From NCBI RefSeq assembly GCF_000429905.1, contig NZ_KE386982.1, positions 1-64,000 on the forward strand: a DNA stretch of 64,000 nucleotides, written 5' to 3'. Within the stretch, counting starts at the first letter, position 1, and each line of letters starts with the position of its first letter. The DNA is from Desulfatibacillum aliphaticivorans DSM 15576 (GTDB lineage: Bacteria; Desulfobacterota; Desulfobacteria; Desulfobacterales; Desulfatibacillaceae). Shown here in pieces: positions 44,222 to 52,862 of this stretch. A program made the position numbers and the translations under genes. Below the pieces are notes generated by a model, which searched no databases, was not told where the DNA came from, and saw only the letters and a program-made list of their open reading frames with translations.

Positions 44222-44797
44222 TCAGGACTGCGATTGAAAAAACACCCCGCCGATGTAGGTGACGGTGTTGGGGCCGTTGTAATATTTGAGCCCTGCGTCC
44301 TTCATCATTTTCATGGCGTCGATGCCGTAGGCCTCCACGGAGTACAGGGCTTTTTCCGGGAAGCGGCAGGGCTCGCCGTCTACGTAGGAGCAGGTTTCGC
44401 ACACCTGGCAGGCGCCTACGCCAAGGATGACAAAATTCTCCGAGGCCAAACTTTCCTTGATAGCTTTGCGCAGGTTCTGGATGCGATCCTGAAAGTCCTT
44501 GGCGCCGGCCATCATGCCTTTCCAATCGTAGCTGCTTTCCAGTTCGTACACCTTGTCAACAATAAGAAACCGTTCGTATTTCTCAAGCCCGGCCTGGAGT
44601 TCCTCCACGGGAGCTATGGCGGGCGGGCAGGTCCAGCTTTTACCCACGCTGCCGCATCGGTTGGCTTCGCACATTTTACGGACCATGGGGCTGAACGGAA
44701 CTTCGTCGCAGGAGATATCTTTGTAATGGTCGAAAAATCTTTGGACGGCTTCAAGTTCTTGCATGGCGTTCTCGCTGTTCAGGGAAAGGTTAAACAT
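44222..44797 (-). CDS. DUF2284 predicted metal-binding protein
   Basis: 191 residues. The conserved Cys motifs are CEANRCGSVGKSWTCPP and GACQVCETCSYVDGEPCRFPEKALYS, and the end (YYNGPNTVTYIGGVFF) is typical of DUF2284. These proteins are found in anaerobes, often beside corrinoid methyltransferases, and probably bind an iron-sulfur cluster; the reaction is not known. Starts at 44797 and 44764 are both possible, with no clear ribosome site. It is the last gene of the leftward methyl-transfer set, although a terminator lies upstream of it. Confidence 0.75.
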   Translation of the reverse strand: MFNLSLNSENAMQELEAVQRFFDHYKDISCDEVPFSPMVRKMCEANRCGSVGKSWTCPPAIAPVEELQAGLEKYERFLIVDKVYELESSYDWKGMMAGAKDFQDRIQNLRKAIKESLASENFVILGVGACQVCETCSYVDGEPCRFPEKALYSVEAYGIDAMKMMKDAGLKYYNGPNTVTYIGGVFFQSQS

Positions 44798-44805
44798 GAA
44801 AATTT

Positions 44806-44841
44806 AAACGGCTGAAGCCCGCCGGAAGGCTCCAGCCGTTT
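44806..44841 (-). terminator. Terminator after the outer-membrane channel gene
   Basis: AAACGGCTGAAGCC and GGCTCCAGCCGTTT form a 14-position stem with one mismatch, followed on the minus strand by AAATTTT. Confidence 0.65.
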
Positions 44842-44931
44842 GTGGAAATGCGTTTATAGGGGGAAAGGGGGAGAGCGATTGCTGCCTATGGCATCTTTCG
44901 CTCATGCCAATCCGCTGTGTCCGTTATTGAG

Positions 44932-45828
44932 TTAGAAGCAGAAAGCCATCCTGCCGCCAATATAGTTTTGGTCCACCCCGTTGTCCCGATCCACGTCCGT
45001 ATTGTACTGAAGCAGCAGTTGAACTGCAGGCGCCAGTTGGTAATTGGCGGAGAACCTAAGGGTTTGGGTCAGCGCGTCGTCATTCTGATTGATTCCGGCC
45101 AGGGTGGTCTCGCCTCCGGTGAGGTAGTAATAGCTGAGTCCCAGCCAGAAGGAATCGGAAAGGTTGTAGCTGACATGGTTTTGGATGTGGTAAACGGCTT
45201 CCTTTTCCTCTTCCAAGTGCAGGGGAGTGCATTCGTCGTTGTCGGAAAAGAGCTGCACTTCCCCGGTGAGTTCATAAACAAAGGGGCCTTTGATGAACAC
45301 CACGGGCGTGGCTTCCAACCGGTAGGTCCAGCGGTTGCTGCCGACGTTTGCAGCTTTTTCGGAATGGTATTCCCCTGTTGGCGCGGTCAGATAAAATCCG
45401 GCGGACATGCCGAACTTCGTATCCCCTTCATTGTATAGGAATGGGGTGTTGATATGGGTGGCCACGGTTGTATCCGCAATGCCGTCCGAATTGGAGCCGC
45501 TGGTAGTCGGGAACAGGACGTCCGAGTCGAACTCCATGGATGCAAAGGGCTGGACCACGTCCGCGCTCCAGATCCATCCTCCGCCTATATCCCAGAAGTG
45601 GGCGAGCCGGAACATGCCGAACTGCATATCAAAGTCAGCGTTGCTATCCAGATTTTGTCCATCAACGTAAAAGTTGCTGCCGTAGTAATTCCTGTAATAA
45701 AACAGGAACAAATTCGTGCCGCCGGGCGCTGCAATAGCGTCTCTTGGGTCGTTTTCAGCCATGGCTGATATCGGAAACAACATTGTTGCAATCAGAATTG
45801 CTGCTACAAAAAATCTTCCTATCCTCAT
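44932..45828 (-). CDS. Outer-membrane channel, MetA-pathway-of-phenol-degradation family
   Basis: 298 residues. A signal peptide (MRIGRFFVAAILIATMLFPISAMA) is cleaved near residue 24. The mature protein has alternating aromatic beta-strands (FWLGLSYYYLTGGETT, GFYLTAPTGEY) and ends in Phe, as outer-membrane barrels do. The pattern matches the Phenol_MetA_deg family, thought to admit aromatic or hydrophobic compounds. It lies 87 bases after the methyltransferase genes, separated by a terminator, and may take up their substrate (inference). Confidence 0.75.
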   Translation of the reverse strand: MRIGRFFVAAILIATMLFPISAMAENDPRDAIAAPGGTNLFLFYYRNYYGSNFYVDGQNLDSNADFDMQFGMFRLAHFWDIGGGWIWSADVVQPFASMEFDSDVLFPTTSGSNSDGIADTTVATHINTPFLYNEGDTKFGMSAGFYLTAPTGEYHSEKAANVGSNRWTYRLEATPVVFIKGPFVYELTGEVQLFSDNDECTPLHLEEEKEAVYHIQNHVSYNLSDSFWLGLSYYYLTGGETTLAGINQNDDALTQTLRFSANYQLAPAVQLLLQYNTDVDRDNGVDQNYIGGRMAFCF

Positions 45829-45850
45829 TTTTCCCTACTCCTTCAAAACA

Positions 45851-45878
45851 CCCCCTGCAACTTAGCAGCGGCAGGGGG
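45851..45878 (-). terminator. Terminator of the methyltransferase operon
   Basis: CCCCCTGC/GCAGGGGG 8-bp stem, loop 12, with TGTTTTG following on the minus strand, 37 bases past the URO-D gene stop. Confidence 0.65.
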
Positions 45879-45915
45879 CGTTGATACTTCCAATACTGCC
45901 TAAAATCACTGCTTT

Positions 45916-47241
45916 TTAGTACACGCCATGGGTTTTTGCAGCGTTGCAAAAGGCTAACATGGTGTCGTGCTTGCCTTCGTCCAGGGCGCAACCGATGCTC
46001 AGGATGTAGCCCTTGTCTTTTCCGGCGGCGTCGATCAGTTTCTTGGTTTCCTCCTCCACCTTTTCAGGCGTGGCGGTGAGAATCATGGAAACCGGGAATC
46101 CGCCGGCGATGCACACTTTGCCGCCCAAAACTTCGGCGGCCTTGGTCATGTCGGTGCGGTCGAACAGGTACATGCAGCGGATGTCGGATGTGTCCGCCAG
46201 GTATTCCAGGCGCTGGTTGTATCCGCCTTCCACAAAGCATCCGGGGATGCATCCCGCTTCAGCCAGGCCGTACATGACCTTTTTCAGGGTCGGCCAATAG
46301 AATTTTTCGAACTGAGCGTTGGACATGAATCCGTCCGCCCCTTTGTGCAACGGAATAAACACGATGGGGTTGTTATTGGCCACAGCGCCGGCGACGCCTG
46401 CGTCGATCATGGGCTGCACCAGCCTTTCCACGGCTTCCAGAACCATGTCGGGCTTGCGGTACAGGTCCATCATCAGTTGGGTGGTTCCCCTAAAAGAGTC
46501 GCTGATGGTGTCAAAAGGAGCCTTGGTGGCGCCGCCTGCGTAGAAGGGGAAGCCCATGGCCATGATTTTGCCCAGGTAGGCGCCCATGGTGTTGATCCAG
46601 TCAAAGCACTGTTTGCCGGCTTCCATGAGGGCCTTGAGGGCTTCCTGCATGGGAGGCGTGCCGATGCCGACCAGCCAGGGGCCCAGCATGGGCAGTTCCA
46701 TGGCGCCGTAGATGGGCGGCATGTCGGCGAAAGGCGCCAGAGCGCCGTGGGTCCTGGGCATCCAGGTGCGCAGATAAAAGTCCGTGGGGTCGCTGATCAG
46801 CTTGCCGTACTCATCGGCCGTCATGTATTCCTTTTCGTGGAACTGGTAGGACAAATTGTCCGGAACGCCCTGGCCGGGCCATTTGTAGAGATTGTACTTC
46901 AGGGTCTCCAGGGCCGGGCCGTACATAAGCATGGGCGCGGCGCCGGCGGCGTCCGGCTGGTAGGTTTCACAGAAATCCACGTAAGCCTGGCCTGCGGCGT
47001 CGGGGTTGTACATGGCTTCCTTACCGGAAATGCCTTTCATCATGGTCGGCGCAAAGGTGGTCAAGGGCATGACGGGCACGCGCTTGATGGAGTCGTCAAG
47101 CCTGAACGCGGCGGCGATCAACCCGGCGCGCTCCTGGTAGGCTGCCTTTGTTTCTTCGCTGATGAACTCGATGCCTTCCCCCGAAATCCATTTGTCCAGG
47201 AAGGCGTCTTGCTTTTTTCTGACTTCGCTCATATCTGACAT
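45916..47241 (-). CDS. Uroporphyrinogen-decarboxylase-family methyltransferase (MtaA/CmuA-like)
   Basis: 441 residues in the URO-D fold: RVPVMPLTTFAPTMMKGISGKEAM at the start, PMLGPWLVGIG, SDSFRGTTQLMMDLYRKPD and FVEGGYNQRLEYLADTS. This family transfers methyl groups between a substrate or coenzyme and a corrinoid protein. With a corrinoid protein gene next (40 bases) and a methyltetrahydrofolate methyltransferase beyond, it is most likely the substrate:corrinoid methyltransferase (component I). The substrate is unknown; methoxy-aromatics are one option. GGAGAGAA precedes the start at 47241. Confidence 0.82.
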   Translation of the reverse strand: MSDMSEVRKKQDAFLDKWISGEGIEFISEETKAAYQERAGLIAAAFRLDDSIKRVPVMPLTTFAPTMMKGISGKEAMYNPDAAGQAYVDFCETYQPDAAGAAPMLMYGPALETLKYNLYKWPGQGVPDNLSYQFHEKEYMTADEYGKLISDPTDFYLRTWMPRTHGALAPFADMPPIYGAMELPMLGPWLVGIGTPPMQEALKALMEAGKQCFDWINTMGAYLGKIMAMGFPFYAGGATKAPFDTISDSFRGTTQLMMDLYRKPDMVLEAVERLVQPMIDAGVAGAVANNNPIVFIPLHKGADGFMSNAQFEKFYWPTLKKVMYGLAEAGCIPGCFVEGGYNQRLEYLADTSDIRCMYLFDRTDMTKAAEVLGGKVCIAGGFPVSMILTATPEKVEEETKKLIDAAGKDKGYILSIGCALDEGKHDTMLAFCNAAKTHGVY

Positions 47242-47281
47242 GTTCTCTCCTCCAAAGGTGATCTGTCGGTTTTCAGTTTCA

Positions 47282-47917
47282 TTAGGCGGCCAGCCATTCT
47301 TTGCTCTGATTAACGCCCGCCACAGCGTCGGTCACCCAGGCGTCGGCGCCGATGTATTCGCATACCTGCTGGTCCATCTGGGCGCCGCCGATCATAACCT
47401 TGTACTTGTCTCTAAGACCCTCTGCAGCCAGTTTTTCCACAAAAGCCTTCATGGGGTCGAAAGCCAGGGTCAGAAGCCCGCTCAGGCCGATAATGTCCGG
47501 CTGGAATTCCTTGGCCGCTTCGATGATTTTGTCCGCGGGAACGTCCACGCCCAGGTCCATGACCTCAAAGCCGTTCAGGTCCAGCATCATGCCCACGATG
47601 TTCTTGCCGATGTCGTGGATGTCCCCTTCGATGGTGGCGATAAGGTATTTGCCGATTTTTCCGCTCTTGTCCTCGGCGGCGTCTTCCTTCAAATGGGGTT
47701 TGATGAGCTCGGAGCCGGTTTTCATCATTTCGCCGGCCATGATCAGCTCAGGCACAAAGTAGGTGTTGGCCTCAAAACGCCTTCCAATTTCTTCCATGGC
47801 CTTTTGATAAGCGTCGAAAATCTCACTGGGATCCTTGCCTTCGTCGAGATATTTCTTGGTCAGTTCCATGACTTTGTCTTCCATCATGTCCGCGATGGCG
47901 TCGATTAACTCTTGCAT
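47282..47917 (-). CDS. Corrinoid (B12-binding) methyl-carrier protein
   Basis: 211 residues from the ATG at 47917, with AGGAGG upstream. An N-terminal four-helix cap (1-85) is followed by a Rossmann-like B12 domain with the base-off motif GDIHDIGKN; the lower ligand is His101. Later GLSGLLTLAF and VMIGGAQMDQQ match the family. It carries the methyl group between the URO-D-type enzyme and the methyltetrahydrofolate methyltransferase encoded on either side. Confidence 0.92.
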   Translation of the reverse strand: MQELIDAIADMMEDKVMELTKKYLDEGKDPSEIFDAYQKAMEEIGRRFEANTYFVPELIMAGEMMKTGSELIKPHLKEDAAEDKSGKIGKYLIATIEGDIHDIGKNIVGMMLDLNGFEVMDLGVDVPADKIIEAAKEFQPDIIGLSGLLTLAFDPMKAFVEKLAAEGLRDKYKVMIGGAQMDQQVCEYIGADAWVTDAVAGVNQSKEWLAA

Positions 47918-47980
47918 GTTTTTTGCCTCCTTAAGGAAGTGTTGTTTTGCGCGCCGTCCGCTCGTAGGCGCGTCCTTCAA

Positions 47981-48790
47981 TTATTTTTCCGGTTTGGGAC
48001 CGATAAGACCGGCCCTGAATGCCTTGTTGAAACTCATGCAGAACTTGTCGCGGCCCATGAGCATTTCGGATGTCATGATGGCGCCTTTGAGCTCGCGATC
48101 GTTGGGGTTGATGATGGCGCTGTCCAGGCCGGCCTGCACAGCCATGGCCATGAAGTAGCGATTGATCAGGGGGCGCAGGGGCATGCCGAACGAAATATTG
48201 CTGGCCCCGCCCGTGATGTGCACCTTGGGGAACTCCTGGGTGATGGTCTTGATGGTGTCGTAAGTGACCATGGCGTTGTTGGTGCCGGTGCTGATGGCGA
48301 TTACCAGGGGATCGATATACAGCTTTTCGTCTTCCAGGCCGCCGTCCCGGGCCATGCCGATCAACTGGCGGATGATCTCCATGCGGCCTTCCACGGTTGC
48401 GGGAATGCCCTTGTCATTCAAGGCCAGCAGAATCAGGTCCGTCTTGTGCTCCAAAGCCAGGGGCAGAACGCCGTCGATGCGGGCCTGCTCGCCGCTCACC
48501 GAGTTGATCATGGGAGTTTTATTCACGGCGCCCAGGCCGGCCTTGATAGCCGCCGGGTTGGCGCTGTCCAGACAAAGGGGCAAGTCGGAAACCTCCTGGA
48601 TTTGATTCACCATCCAGACCATGTCCTCAGGCTCCCTGTCCGGGGCCGTGCCTGCATTGACATCCAGAAAAGTGGATCCGCCTTCATCCTGCTCCCTAGC
48701 AAGATTCTTGATGAACTCGGCGTCCCTTTCCCGAATTGCGGCTGCCACCGCCTTGCGTGTACCGTTAAGTTTTTCGCCGATGATTATCAT
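47981..48790 (-). CDS. Methyltetrahydrofolate:corrinoid methyltransferase (pterin-binding, AcsE/MtgA-like)
   Basis: 269 residues, a TIM-barrel pterin-binding domain: MIIIGEKLNGTRKAV, STFLDVNAGTAPDRE, LPLCLDSANP, INSVSGEQ, and HITGGASNISFGMP. In three-component demethylases this enzyme moves the methyl group from the corrinoid protein to tetrahydrofolate, feeding the methyl branch of the Wood-Ljungdahl pathway. AGGAGGAAACA lies before the start. It heads the leftward operon; motifs resembling those near the GntR gene occur about 100 bases upstream. Confidence 0.9.
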   Translation of the reverse strand: MIIIGEKLNGTRKAVAAAIRERDAEFIKNLAREQDEGGSTFLDVNAGTAPDREPEDMVWMVNQIQEVSDLPLCLDSANPAAIKAGLGAVNKTPMINSVSGEQARIDGVLPLALEHKTDLILLALNDKGIPATVEGRMEIIRQLIGMARDGGLEDEKLYIDPLVIAISTGTNNAMVTYDTIKTITQEFPKVHITGGASNISFGMPLRPLINRYFMAMAVQAGLDSAIINPNDRELKGAIMTSEMLMGRDKFCMSFNKAFRAGLIGPKPEK

Positions 48791-48887
48791 TGTTTCCTCC
48801 TCCCGGGTTCTCGTTGGTCAATATCCCGGATTGGTTTGTTTTCTATTTCGGCATTTTCCCTTGTTTTGAAAAAGGGAAGATGCTATC

Positions 48888-48923
48888 AGTCTTCTATAGG
48901 ACTTGTAGCAAAAGTCTTATAGA
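48888..48923. promoter_or_regulatory. Candidate GntR/HutC operator between methyltransferase and RACE genes
   Basis: AGTCTTCTATAGGA and AGTCTTATAGAGGA are near-repeats 23 bases apart in the divergent promoter region. CTTATAGA (48916-48923) recurs, inverted, as TCTATAAG at 52114-52121 before the GntR gene. Confidence 0.45.
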
Positions 48924-49048
48924 GGAGTAAAGCACTTTTTTTAGGATCGCGTTAATTTTTTTTGGAAACCGCCCCTACGCCTATTCCAGAATCGTGCCAT
49001 TTTGTGGGGCGCCGGGAGTTTGCACGGGTTGTAACTAAAGGATTTTCA

Positions 49049-50611
49049 ATGGAAAACAAAGAGACGACTATTCGGATTCTGCCTGACGGCAATGAAATAA
49101 AGGGCAATTCAAACATGACCTTGTTCGAGTCCCTTATGCATCAGGGAATATTTTTAAGGTCCGACTGCGGGGGCAAGGGCAGATGCGGAAAGTGCAAGGT
49201 GCTGGTGCAAAACGGGGCCGGAAATTTTGACGAAGTGAAAGCCTGCGTGCACAAAGTGGAGGAGGACGTCTCCATTCAAATTCCCGCGGCCTCGCTTCTT
49301 TCCTCTCATGTGATGGACAAGGCGCCCCTGTCCTTTCCCGAGTCTTTTCTTAAAAGGATGGCGGCGAAAAAAAGGCAAACGCCCCGGTACGGCGCCGCCG
49401 TTGACTTGGGAACCACCACCATCGCCGTGTATCTTTGCGATTGGGCCAATGGGGAGGTGCTGGGCTCCATCGCCTTAAAGAATCCCCAATCCATGTACGG
49501 CGCGGACGTGATCAGCCGGATTAACGCGATAGTGAAAAATCCTGAAAACCTGCCCTATTTGCAGAAGCTGGTCGTTAACAGCATCGAATGGGGCCTGGGC
49601 AAGCTGATGCATGCTTCCCAGGCGGGCGCAATCAGCAAGATGGTCGTGGTGGGCAATCCGGCCATGATTCACATTTTCACCGGAGTCAATCCGGAATCCA
49701 TTGGAAGGGCCCCGTACGAACCGGTTTTTTATGAGGCCAGGGAATGGGATTCCGCCGCCCTTGGGTTCACTTCGAAGCCTTTTGTTGTGCACACCTTGCC
49801 TATTGTTTCGGGATTTATCGGCGGGGATACCCTGGCTGCGGCGCTTGCGGCGGTTTTCGACCGCCAGCCGGACGGCGCCTTGTTGATCGACCTGGGCACC
49901 AACGGGGAATTGCTTTTCAAAAACAACGGCTCGTTTTACGCCGCGTCCTGCGCCACGGGCCCTGCCTTTGAAGGCGCTGAGCTTGACTGCGGCATGCAGG
50001 CCACGCCAGGGGCTATAAACGGCGTCAAAATCAATGGAGATCAGAAAGTGGCTTCCCTTTCAGTGATCGGCGCGAACGGGGGGGACGGCGTGCAGCCGGC
50101 CGGCATTTGCGGCCCGGGAGTCATAAACGCCCTGGCCGAGTTGTATCGCAAAGGCGTGGTCAAATCCGGCGGAGGATTTAAGGCCGGAGAGCGGGAGTTT
50201 GTTCTGTTCGGAGGGGATCCCAATAACGGGAATCATTCCGTGTACATCTCGCAAAAGGACATCCGGTCCATTCAATTGGGCAAGGGCGCCTTGGCCACGG
50301 GCATCGAGTTTCTGCTCATGGAAGCCGGGCTGGTTCAGCCGGAAAAGATTCTTATCGCCGGGGCCTTCGGCAACCATTTGAATAAAGAGGATATCATTTG
50401 TCTGGGCATGATTCCTGATTTGAAGTCCGAAAAAATCGAGATGGCTGGGAATTCCGCGGGAGCAGGAGCCGTGATGGCTCTTTGCGACGACCTGTATTTG
50501 CAAAAAGCCATTGAAATGGCGAAAAAGATTCAAACCATCGACCTGGCGGGCAACGTGGAATTTCAAAAGAAATTCGTCTACAATCTCAGCTTTCCGGAGG
50601 GCGCCTGCTAA
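49049..50611 (+). CDS. RACE-type reductive activator of corrinoid proteins (ASKHA, DUF4445)
   Basis: 520 residues from the ATG at 49049 (AAAGGA upstream). An N-terminal [2Fe-2S] ferredoxin domain has Cys40, Cys46, Cys49 and Cys66 (CGGKGRCGKC). The rest is the ASKHA-like DUF4445 domain: YGAAVDLGTTTIAVYL, IDLGTNGELLF, CGPGVINALAELY, ILIAGAFGNHLN. Such proteins reduce inactive Co(II) corrinoid back to Co(I) at the cost of ATP. It is transcribed away from the methyltransferase operon and its end overlaps the convergent second corrinoid gene by four bases. Confidence 0.9.
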   Translation: MENKETTIRILPDGNEIKGNSNMTLFESLMHQGIFLRSDCGGKGRCGKCKVLVQNGAGNFDEVKACVHKVEEDVSIQIPAASLLSSHVMDKAPLSFPESFLKRMAAKKRQTPRYGAAVDLGTTTIAVYLCDWANGEVLGSIALKNPQSMYGADVISRINAIVKNPENLPYLQKLVVNSIEWGLGKLMHASQAGAISKMVVVGNPAMIHIFTGVNPESIGRAPYEPVFYEAREWDSAALGFTSKPFVVHTLPIVSGFIGGDTLAAALAAVFDRQPDGALLIDLGTNGELLFKNNGSFYAASCATGPAFEGAELDCGMQATPGAINGVKINGDQKVASLSVIGANGGDGVQPAGICGPGVINALAELYRKGVVKSGGGFKAGEREFVLFGGDPNNGNHSVYISQKDIRSIQLGKGALATGIEFLLMEAGLVQPEKILIAGAFGNHLNKEDIICLGMIPDLKSEKIEMAGNSAGAGAVMALCDDLYLQKAIEMAKKIQTIDLAGNVEFQKKFVYNLSFPEGAC

Positions 50612-51285
50612 CCTTTTTTGGATTCCAGGGCGTCCTTGCAGAATTGAACGGCCAGGGCGGCGTCGGTGAACCACCGGTCCGCCTTCACATGATCGTTGAT
50701 GAGTTCGTCCAGACAGTTGCCGCCCACGATAATCAGGTCCTTGGCTTCGGGTTTGGCCTTGCGGACCATTTCGACCGCTTCGGCCAGGTTGCCCAGGCAG
50801 TTGGTCAGCAGGCAGCTGATGGCCACGAAATCCGGCTCCAGTTCCAAGGCCTTTTCCACAAAGGTCTGGGGCGGAACGTCCACGCCCAGATCCGTGACTT
50901 TGAATCCGTTGCAGATTAGCATGTCTTTAAGAATGTTCTTGCCCAGGTCGTGAATGTCGCCCTTGATGGTGCCCAATAAAATGTGGCCCAGTTCCTTGGC
51001 GCTTCTCACTGTCGGCAGGAAGGAGTTCAGATACTCCGCAGACTGCCTCATGATTTCTCCGGCCATGATCAGGGCGGAGATATAATACTCGCCTTTTTCA
51101 AAACCGACTCCAACCCGTCTGACCCCTTCCATGCAATAGGTGAGAAGCTCCTCTGTGTCATAACCCTCTTGGTGGAGCTTTTTCAATTGCCGGAGGCTGT
51201 CCTTTTCCTGCAACGAGGAAATCAACTCGATTAAAAGGGCTTTTTCAGCCGGCGGAATTTCCTTTTTGGGTTGAGAATCACTCAT
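50608..51285 (-). CDS. Second corrinoid (B12-binding) methyl-carrier protein
   Basis: 225 residues from the ATG at 51285 (GGAG six bases upstream). Helical cap, then LGTIKGDIHDLGKNIL with ligand His112, CNGFKVTDLGVDVPP and IIVGGNCLDELIN. It overlaps the GntR gene's end by eight bases, so both are translated from one message. Its own methyltransferase is not adjacent; it may offer an alternative acceptor for the same system or act as a ligand-sensing partner of the regulator (inference). Confidence 0.88.
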   Translation of the reverse strand: MSDSQPKKEIPPAEKALLIELISSLQEKDSLRQLKKLHQEGYDTEELLTYCMEGVRRVGVGFEKGEYYISALIMAGEIMRQSAEYLNSFLPTVRSAKELGHILLGTIKGDIHDLGKNILKDMLICNGFKVTDLGVDVPPQTFVEKALELEPDFVAISCLLTNCLGNLAEAVEMVRKAKPEAKDLIIVGGNCLDELINDHVKADRWFTDAALAVQFCKDALESKKG

Positions 51286-52021
51286 TCCATACTCCAACCA
51301 TACTTACCAGAGGCATTTGTTCATGAGGGATGATAAACCAGCCGTAAGCGCAGGGTTTATCCTTGAAGTCAAAATAGATGTATTCCAACTTAAAGGCGGC
51401 CCCGTCTCCTTCCTCTTGCAAAAGCTCTGCCTCCTGCCCGTCCATCCGGGTGGGCAGCAGCCTCAGGGTCCCTTTTTTATACCCATGCTGCTTTTTGCTG
51501 AAAAACAGATCCGACAGGCCCGTGGTCTCCAACATGCTTTCCACCACCGGGGCCCGGGGGTCGAAAGGCAAATAAGCCGTCTGCACGCAAAACGGGCGGC
51601 TATTATGAATAATCAAACGCTTTACCAGGATAACCGGGGCTTCCGCCTCCAACTCCAGGATTCCCCCCTCCGTTCCTCCGGCTCTCGCCACATTGGTCTG
51701 CAAAACCCTGACCTGCAACCCGTTGGTGTCGGTCAGTACGTTGTGCAGCCCGTCCAGTCCGAAAGTGGTGGACCCCACTTCAATTCTGCGGACAAAAGTC
51801 CCGCTCCCGTGCACCCGTTTAACCAAGCCCTCTTCCACCAGCACGCCAATAGCCTGGCGGATCGTCATTAAACTGACGTCATATTGCTTGGCCAGCTTGG
51901 ATTCCGAAGGAATGCGAATGCCCGGCTGCAGCCGGCCAGTTGCAATATCTTCTTTGATGATCATCGCAAGCTGCGAGTAAACAGGCAGGGAGCCTCTTTT
52001 CTTTTCAACTGCCTTCCCCAA
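51278..52021 (-). CDS. GntR family regulator, HutC/UTRA subfamily
   Basis: 247 residues. The winged-helix domain includes YSQLAMIIKEDIATGRLQPGIRIPSESKLAKQYDVSLMTIRQAIGVLVEEGLV; the UTRA effector domain follows (ERPF-like RPFCVQTAYLPFD, LEYIYFDFKDKPCAYGWF). It likely controls the methyl-transfer genes on both sides in response to a small metabolite. Shared CTATA-type motifs near 48890-48923 and 52065-52121 are candidate sites. Confidence 0.88.
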   Translation of the reverse strand: MGKAVEKKRGSLPVYSQLAMIIKEDIATGRLQPGIRIPSESKLAKQYDVSLMTIRQAIGVLVEEGLVKRVHGSGTFVRRIEVGSTTFGLDGLHNVLTDTNGLQVRVLQTNVARAGGTEGGILELEAEAPVILVKRLIIHNSRPFCVQTAYLPFDPRAPVVESMLETTGLSDLFFSKKQHGYKKGTLRLLPTRMDGQEAELLQEEGDGAAFKLEYIYFDFKDKPCAYGWFIIPHEQMPLVSMVGVWNE

Positions 52022-52064
52022 TTTGCCTCGTCTCCATGTTCAAAAAATACCCCATCCGGGCAGA

Positions 52065-52121
52065 GTGTATAGCATGCTGAAAAAAACAATGAAAGCAATT
52101 ATTTCTATACACATCTATAAG
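52065..52121. promoter_or_regulatory. Candidate GntR/HutC operators between gntR-like and DUF1638 genes
   Basis: GTGTATAG (52065-52072) and TTTCTATACACATCTATAAG (52102-52121) carry TATAnAC/GTnTATA-type half-sites seen in HutC-family operators, within a 141-base divergent promoter region. Confidence 0.45.
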
Positions 52122-52162
52122 AATTTGATAGGGTGGCGGCCTTGTGGGGGAAAGGCTGGGGA

Positions 52163-52819
52163 ATGAAAAAGGAAAAAAACGTGAAGTTAATCAGTTGCCG
52201 GGCTCTGGCCCACATTATCGAGCCCATGGTCGATCCCGACATGGAGCGGGTCATTTTGGATATCGGGCTGCATCTGAACCCGGACAGGCTGCGCGAGCGG
52301 GTGATTGAAGAAATCGCCCGGATGGAAGAGGATGGGGACGACATTATTCTGGGTTACGGCCTGTGCGGGCGGGCTTTGGAAGGCGTGTATGCAAGCAAGG
52401 CCCGCTTGATTTTGCCGCGTGTGGACGACTGCGTAGGGGCCTTGTTAGGCTCTCAAAAGCGCCATAAAAAGGTGATGTCCGAAAATCCCGGATGTTTTTT
52501 TCTGGAGCCGACCTGGATAGGCTCGGAAGTGGATATTTTCGAGCAATGCCAAAAAGGGCTTGAGCGGATTCCTGAGGAAAGAAGGCCTCAGATTATCGAG
52601 TTGGCCCTTAAGCATTATTCCAAGCTGGGCCTGTTGGACCACGGCTGGGAGGATACGGACCGGGCGGTAATCCAATGCAAGGCGTTGGCGGCAAAGCATC
52701 AATTTGAGTTCATCCGCTTTCCGTCGGATCTGACGCTGGTTCAGGATTTAACCTCAGGCCTGTGGACCCCGGAGCGATTCGTCATCGCCAATCCCGGCGA
52801 AAAGATCCCTTTTTTTTAA
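52163..52819 (+). CDS. DUF1638 family protein
   Basis: 218 residues from the ATG at 52163 (CTGGGGA upstream); the ATG-like codon at 52133 is less likely. Conserved blocks KLISCRALAHIIEPM, DIILGYGLCGRALEGV, ILPRVDDCVGALLGS and FLEPTWIG fit DUF1638, found next to corrinoid methyltransferases in methanogens and anaerobes. Its chemistry is unknown. Conserved Cys and the location divergent from gntR suggest it belongs to the same regulon. Confidence 0.82.
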   Translation: MKKEKNVKLISCRALAHIIEPMVDPDMERVILDIGLHLNPDRLRERVIEEIARMEEDGDDIILGYGLCGRALEGVYASKARLILPRVDDCVGALLGSQKRHKKVMSENPGCFFLEPTWIGSEVDIFEQCQKGLERIPEERRPQIIELALKHYSKLGLLDHGWEDTDRAVIQCKALAAKHQFEFIRFPSDLTLVQDLTSGLWTPERFVIANPGEKIPFF

Positions 52820-52822
52820 TAG

Positions 52823-52840
52823 GGCGGCTTTTAAACCGCC
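52823..52840. terminator. Short bidirectional terminator
   Basis: GGCGGCTTTTAAACCGCC lies between convergent genes ending at 52819 and 52863, with a T-run before it (52810-52818). Confidence 0.5.
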
Positions 52841-52862
52841 TGTTGGCGATGATCGTTCGCAT

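Noticed and set aside
45850..49048. Cobalamin riboswitch expected near corrinoid genes
   Set aside because: No B12-box-like sequence or long structured leader was recognised upstream of the methyltransferase, RACE or GntR genes.
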